Source: Microthyrium microscopicum (taxonomy: Eukaryota; Ascomycota; Dothideomycetes; Microthyriales; Microthyriaceae). From it: DNA of 21,489 nucleotides. Under the pieces are notes generated by a model that was not told the DNA's origin, ran no database searches, and saw only the letters and a list, made by a program, of their open reading frames with translations. This document shows positions 18,700 through 21,489 of the stretch, one piece after another (the stretch's first letter is position 1; each line of letters opens with the position of its first letter). The stretch covers positions 1,417,733 to 1,439,221 of the forward strand of contig MU004241.1 of NCBI GenBank assembly GCA_010405405.1, given 5' to 3'. Position numbers and translations under genes: made by a program.

Positions 18700-19620
18700 A
18701 GTAAGATTTATTAATAGTACTACTATAGTAAAGTAATTAAAAATAAATTATTAGTAAAAGTTAGTAAATCTAAGGAATACCTATATATTTTTAAGATAAC
18801 TTAGTTATTCCTAGTTAATTATAGCGTTAACTTTTAAGGAGTCTATCTTAATGCCTTTTATAGTAATAATTAGACTAAGGTATTTTACTTCTTAAATAAT
18901 AAATTCTAACTTCTTAATATTAAGGAATAAGCTTATACGTTCTAAGGCGTCTAGTACTAAGTATATATAGGTATTATATTCTTCTAATATTTTACTAAAT
19001 ACTAGAATATTATTTAAGTAGATAGTTATAAAGTCGTCTAAAAACTATATTAGTATATAATTAATATATACTTAGAATATCCTTAGTTCCCTTATAAGGC
19101 TAAAGAATAGTACTTTAAATTTAAATAGGTTATAGTATATTAAGAATACTATTTTATATTTATTATTAGGTTTAATATAGATGCGTTTAAAAGTAATAAT
19201 AATATTAAACTTAGAATAGTATTTAGCCTTTATAAGGCGTATAAGTATTTTACTAATAAGTAGTAGAACGTTACTATTCTTAATAATAATATTATTTAAT
19301 CTATAGTAATTAATATAGATATAGATATCTCTTCCTAGTTTATTTATATAGAGTATAGATATAGTATACTAAGACTTTAAACCTATAGTAAAACCTTACT
19401 AGAGTAGATTTTTAATATATTATTTAATAACTAAGGCTTACTTTAGTAATATTAATATAGGTTAGCGTTTTAGAATTTTAGCGTTAGGAATAAGGTTAAT
19501 AGTATAGTTATATTTATTATAATAAGGTATAAAGATATTTAAACGCTTTAGATTAAAGACTTTAAAATATTAGTAAAAACGTTCTAAAATAAGTTTTAAG
19601 ATCTCTTCTTTTAAAAGGTA
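18700..19620 (-). pseudogene. decayed reverse transcriptase of gypsy copy 3
   Basis: - strand RT. The catalytic motif at 19009-19020 reads Y-L-N-N for Y-L-D-D. Upstream, 19030-19110 gives F-S-L-I...L-x-x-F-L-D-D-F-I-T, the end of the N-A-P-x-T-F-Q...L-D-D-F block. Downstream, 18880-19000 gives F-S-K-I-L-E-E-Y, V-L-D-A-L-E-R and E-V-K-Y-L-G, the usual order to the end of the palm and thumb. Both gypsy families have lost the Asp-Asp pair by the same TG-to-TA change. Upstream of about 19350 the match is diffuse. Confidence 0.8.
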
Positions 19621-20820
19621 AAAGTAATCTTACTTATCTTATTATTTAAGATAATCTTTTTTTAATATAGCGTATATAGTAAGGTTTATAGTAAATTTAT
19701 TATTATTATTTTTATTACTATTAGGAGGTTTCTTTTCCTTTTTATTATTAAAATCTTTAGGCTAGAATATATTAATTATAGCGTCTTTATACTTTATTAG
19801 TTTCTTAAATACTACTATTAATATAAAAATAATATCTAATTCTTTAGATAATTCTAAGTTTATAGATTATTCTTTTAAGTCTATAGTAATAAAGCATTAT
19901 AATATAATATAATTTATAATATATCTTATACTATAGAAGATTAATATTCTTAATTCTTTATATAGGTTAACTTTATACTAATCTAGCTAGGGTACTTCTA
20001 AGATTAAATTATAAGAGGCTACTTCTATAATAAAATAGCTAATCTACTTAACGTAGTATCTAATATATAAGTTAAGGATAGCAGCTTTATTAATTATAAA
20101 TACTAACTTACTATTAGTAAGTATTACTAAATATAGATAAGCTAATTAAAAAGTAAGAATATTATATTACTAAAGATAATAAGAGTTAATAATTCCTATT
20201 ACGCTACTACTAGTATTAATTAAAATACTAGTATTAAAGTAGGTTAAATACTATAGTATAAATACTAAGCTAATAGTAGTTTATTATAATCTAATAATAG
20301 TATCTTTCTTTTTAATATTCTAAGGCTATATTACTAGTATAATAAAAGCTAATAAGATATAAATAGTATATAAATATATTAGTAAGACTTATTCTTTATA
20401 AATAATATCTTTATACTTAAGGTGCTAAATATACTAGTAAAGATAACTAAGTATCTTTTTAGTCTTCTTTTATACTTTCTCTTTAATGTTTTTATAGTCT
20501 TCTTTTACTTAACGGAATATTTCTTTAGCTTTCTTAGTATTTTGATGCTACTCTTTATTATACTAATAGAATATATTCTTTATATACTTAGTATTAGTAT
20601 TAAAGGTATATTTCTTTCTTTTATTATATACTTTAGTCTTATTTAGCTCTTCCTTATAGCTTAGTAAAGGAGTATCTAGTTTAAAAACTAATAATTATTA
20701 TTTTTAATAGTATCCTCTATAGAGGGTTACTATTCTTTTTAAACTTTTATAAATATTACTATTAAAAGTATAACTAAGGCTTTAATCTTATTATTAGATA
20801 AGAGTTCTTAATCTTTATAT
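19621..20820 (-). pseudogene. protease/linker region of gypsy copy 3, unresolved
   Basis: By element order this stretch, between the gag end and the RT, should hold the aspartic protease and linker. I could not find a D-T/S-G loop that survives translation. The + strand has a 74-codon open frame at 20422-20646 whose product is almost wholly hydrophobic. It lies antisense to a lysine-rich, interrupted - strand reading and is best explained as a shadow of decayed pol/gag. Confidence 0.35.
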
Positions 20821-21489
20821 AGAGTAATCTTATTAAAGTAGTAATAACTCTTTTAATTATAATAGACGTAACGTTTATCTATTTTTAAAGTATTAAAGAC
20901 GTCTATAGAATAGTTAATATTACTAGTTTTATTATTTTAAGCCCCTTTATTAGTAGACTAATTATTATTATAGCCATAAGAGTTATTATTTATAGCTATA
21001 GGCTTGTAGTTAATTTAGTATACGACTAGGTAAAGTTAAGTATAAAATATAGTAAAGCTACTAAAATGCTAGCCTATATCGTGAAAAAATTATTATTAAT
21101 TTAAGTTATCTAATAATACTATAACTACTTATTACTATAATACGTAGTCCTATATCTAAGTACTTAACTTAATATCTAATTCGTTTAAAATATATAGAAT
21201 AATTAAAATAAATTTACTAATTTAAGATATATTAAATAGAAATTAGAACTAAAACTACTTATAGCATTTAAATTAATAAAATAAGATAAACTATTAAAGT
21301 ACTTCTATAAAGCTAATAAAGGATATTCTTTAAATAAGATAAATAATTAGAATTCTTAAATAAGTCTAATATACTCTATTACTTAAGTAATATTAATAGC
21401 TAGAACTAGTATATATTTATAATAAATATTATTACTTAAATAGAATAAATACTTAAAATTATTTAATAACTAAGATAATAATTATTATA
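20821..21489 (-). pseudogene. decayed gag of gypsy copy 3, cut by window edge
   Basis: At 20829-20876 the - strand reads K-R-Y-V-Y-Y-N-stop-K-S-Y-Y-Y. After undoing TG-to-TA changes this gives C-x2-C-x4-C/H spacing with a Gly before the third ligand, like the cysteine motif near the end of many fungal gypsy gag proteins; the fourth ligand is not evident. About 20930-21000 is asparagine-rich (N-N-S-Y-G-Y-N-N-N), as low-complexity linkers before such motifs often are. The rest to the window end is A/T-rich on this strand with many stops and no recognisable capsid block. Assignment is by position and the single motif. Confidence 0.4.

Larger units (their letters stand above)
16400..21489 (-). 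mobile_element. Ty3/gypsy element copy 3 (different family), 5' end off window
   Basis: A second gypsy-type retrotransposon on the - strand. Going from high to low coordinates it shows a gag-like part, RT, RNase H and integrase. The order RT, RNase H, integrase is that of Ty3/gypsy rather than copia. Its sequence does not align with copies 1 and 2 beyond the shared protein motifs, so it is another family. The + strand is T-rich here, the mirror of the A-rich coding strand. The low-coordinate end is uncertain, and no LTR could be defined because the other LTR is outside the window. Confidence 0.75.

Noticed and set aside
20422-20646. 74-codon open frame on the + strand
   Set aside because: The product is almost wholly L, I, F, Y, S and V with no recognisable domain, there is no supporting context, and it lies antisense to the decayed gag/pol of the - strand gypsy element. 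It is what an A/T-rich antisense strand gives by chance, not a membrane protein gene.
1-21489. tRNA, rRNA, CRISPR or bacterial-type defence genes
   Set aside because: No cloverleaf arms with intact GTTC-type loops, no rRNA core, and no regularly spaced direct repeats were seen. The long repeats are all explained by retrotransposon copies.

Overview
The window is 21.5 kb of extremely AT-rich, gene-less DNA. Everything recognisable in it is decayed retrotransposon. The dinucleotides CA and TG are almost absent on the strand shown, while TA is everywhere and no frame stays open for long. This is the signature of repeat-induced point mutation (RIP, C-to-T preferentially in CpA on either strand), a process of filamentous ascomycete fungi. 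The window is therefore best read as a RIP-inactivated AT-rich block (heterochromatin, possibly centromeric or subtelomeric) of a Pezizomycotina genome. The species cannot be told from the sequence.

Layout. (1) 1-1784, + strand: the 3' end of a Ty3/gypsy chromovirus (copy 1), holding part of the integrase, the GPY/F-like region, a chromodomain trace and a 202-bp LTR (1583-1784). (2) 1785-about 4255, - strand: part of a Tad-like LINE (LINE A), which starts exactly where the LTR ends. (3) About 4256-6030: decayed repeat DNA I could not assign, with a + strand coding trace at about 5370-6000. (4) About 6030-8412, - strand: a second Tad-like LINE (LINE B) with recognisable reverse transcriptase blocks. 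Its 7721-8412 segment is a homologous copy of LINE A 1785-2475. (5) 8413-about 15763, + strand: a nearly complete chromovirus (copy 2, same family as copy 1), with 5' LTR 8413-8615, gag region, weak protease, RT, RNase H, integrase, GPY/F, chromodomain and a truncated 3' LTR from 15638. (6) About 15764-16400: low-coding DNA with a pentanucleotide repeat, slightly less depleted of CA/TG. (7) About 16400-21489, - strand: a second, different Ty3/gypsy element (copy 3) with integrase, RNase H, RT and a gag end that runs off the window.

None of these genes can function. Stop codons (mostly TAA/TAG where CAA, CAG or TGG are expected) break all of them, and the RT catalytic Asp-Asp pairs of both gypsy elements read Asn-Asn. 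The interest lies in the nested insertion history, the base-precise LTR/LINE junctions, the uneven mutation spectrum between neighbouring elements, and the unassigned segments. I found no host gene, RNA gene, CRISPR array or new functional system.
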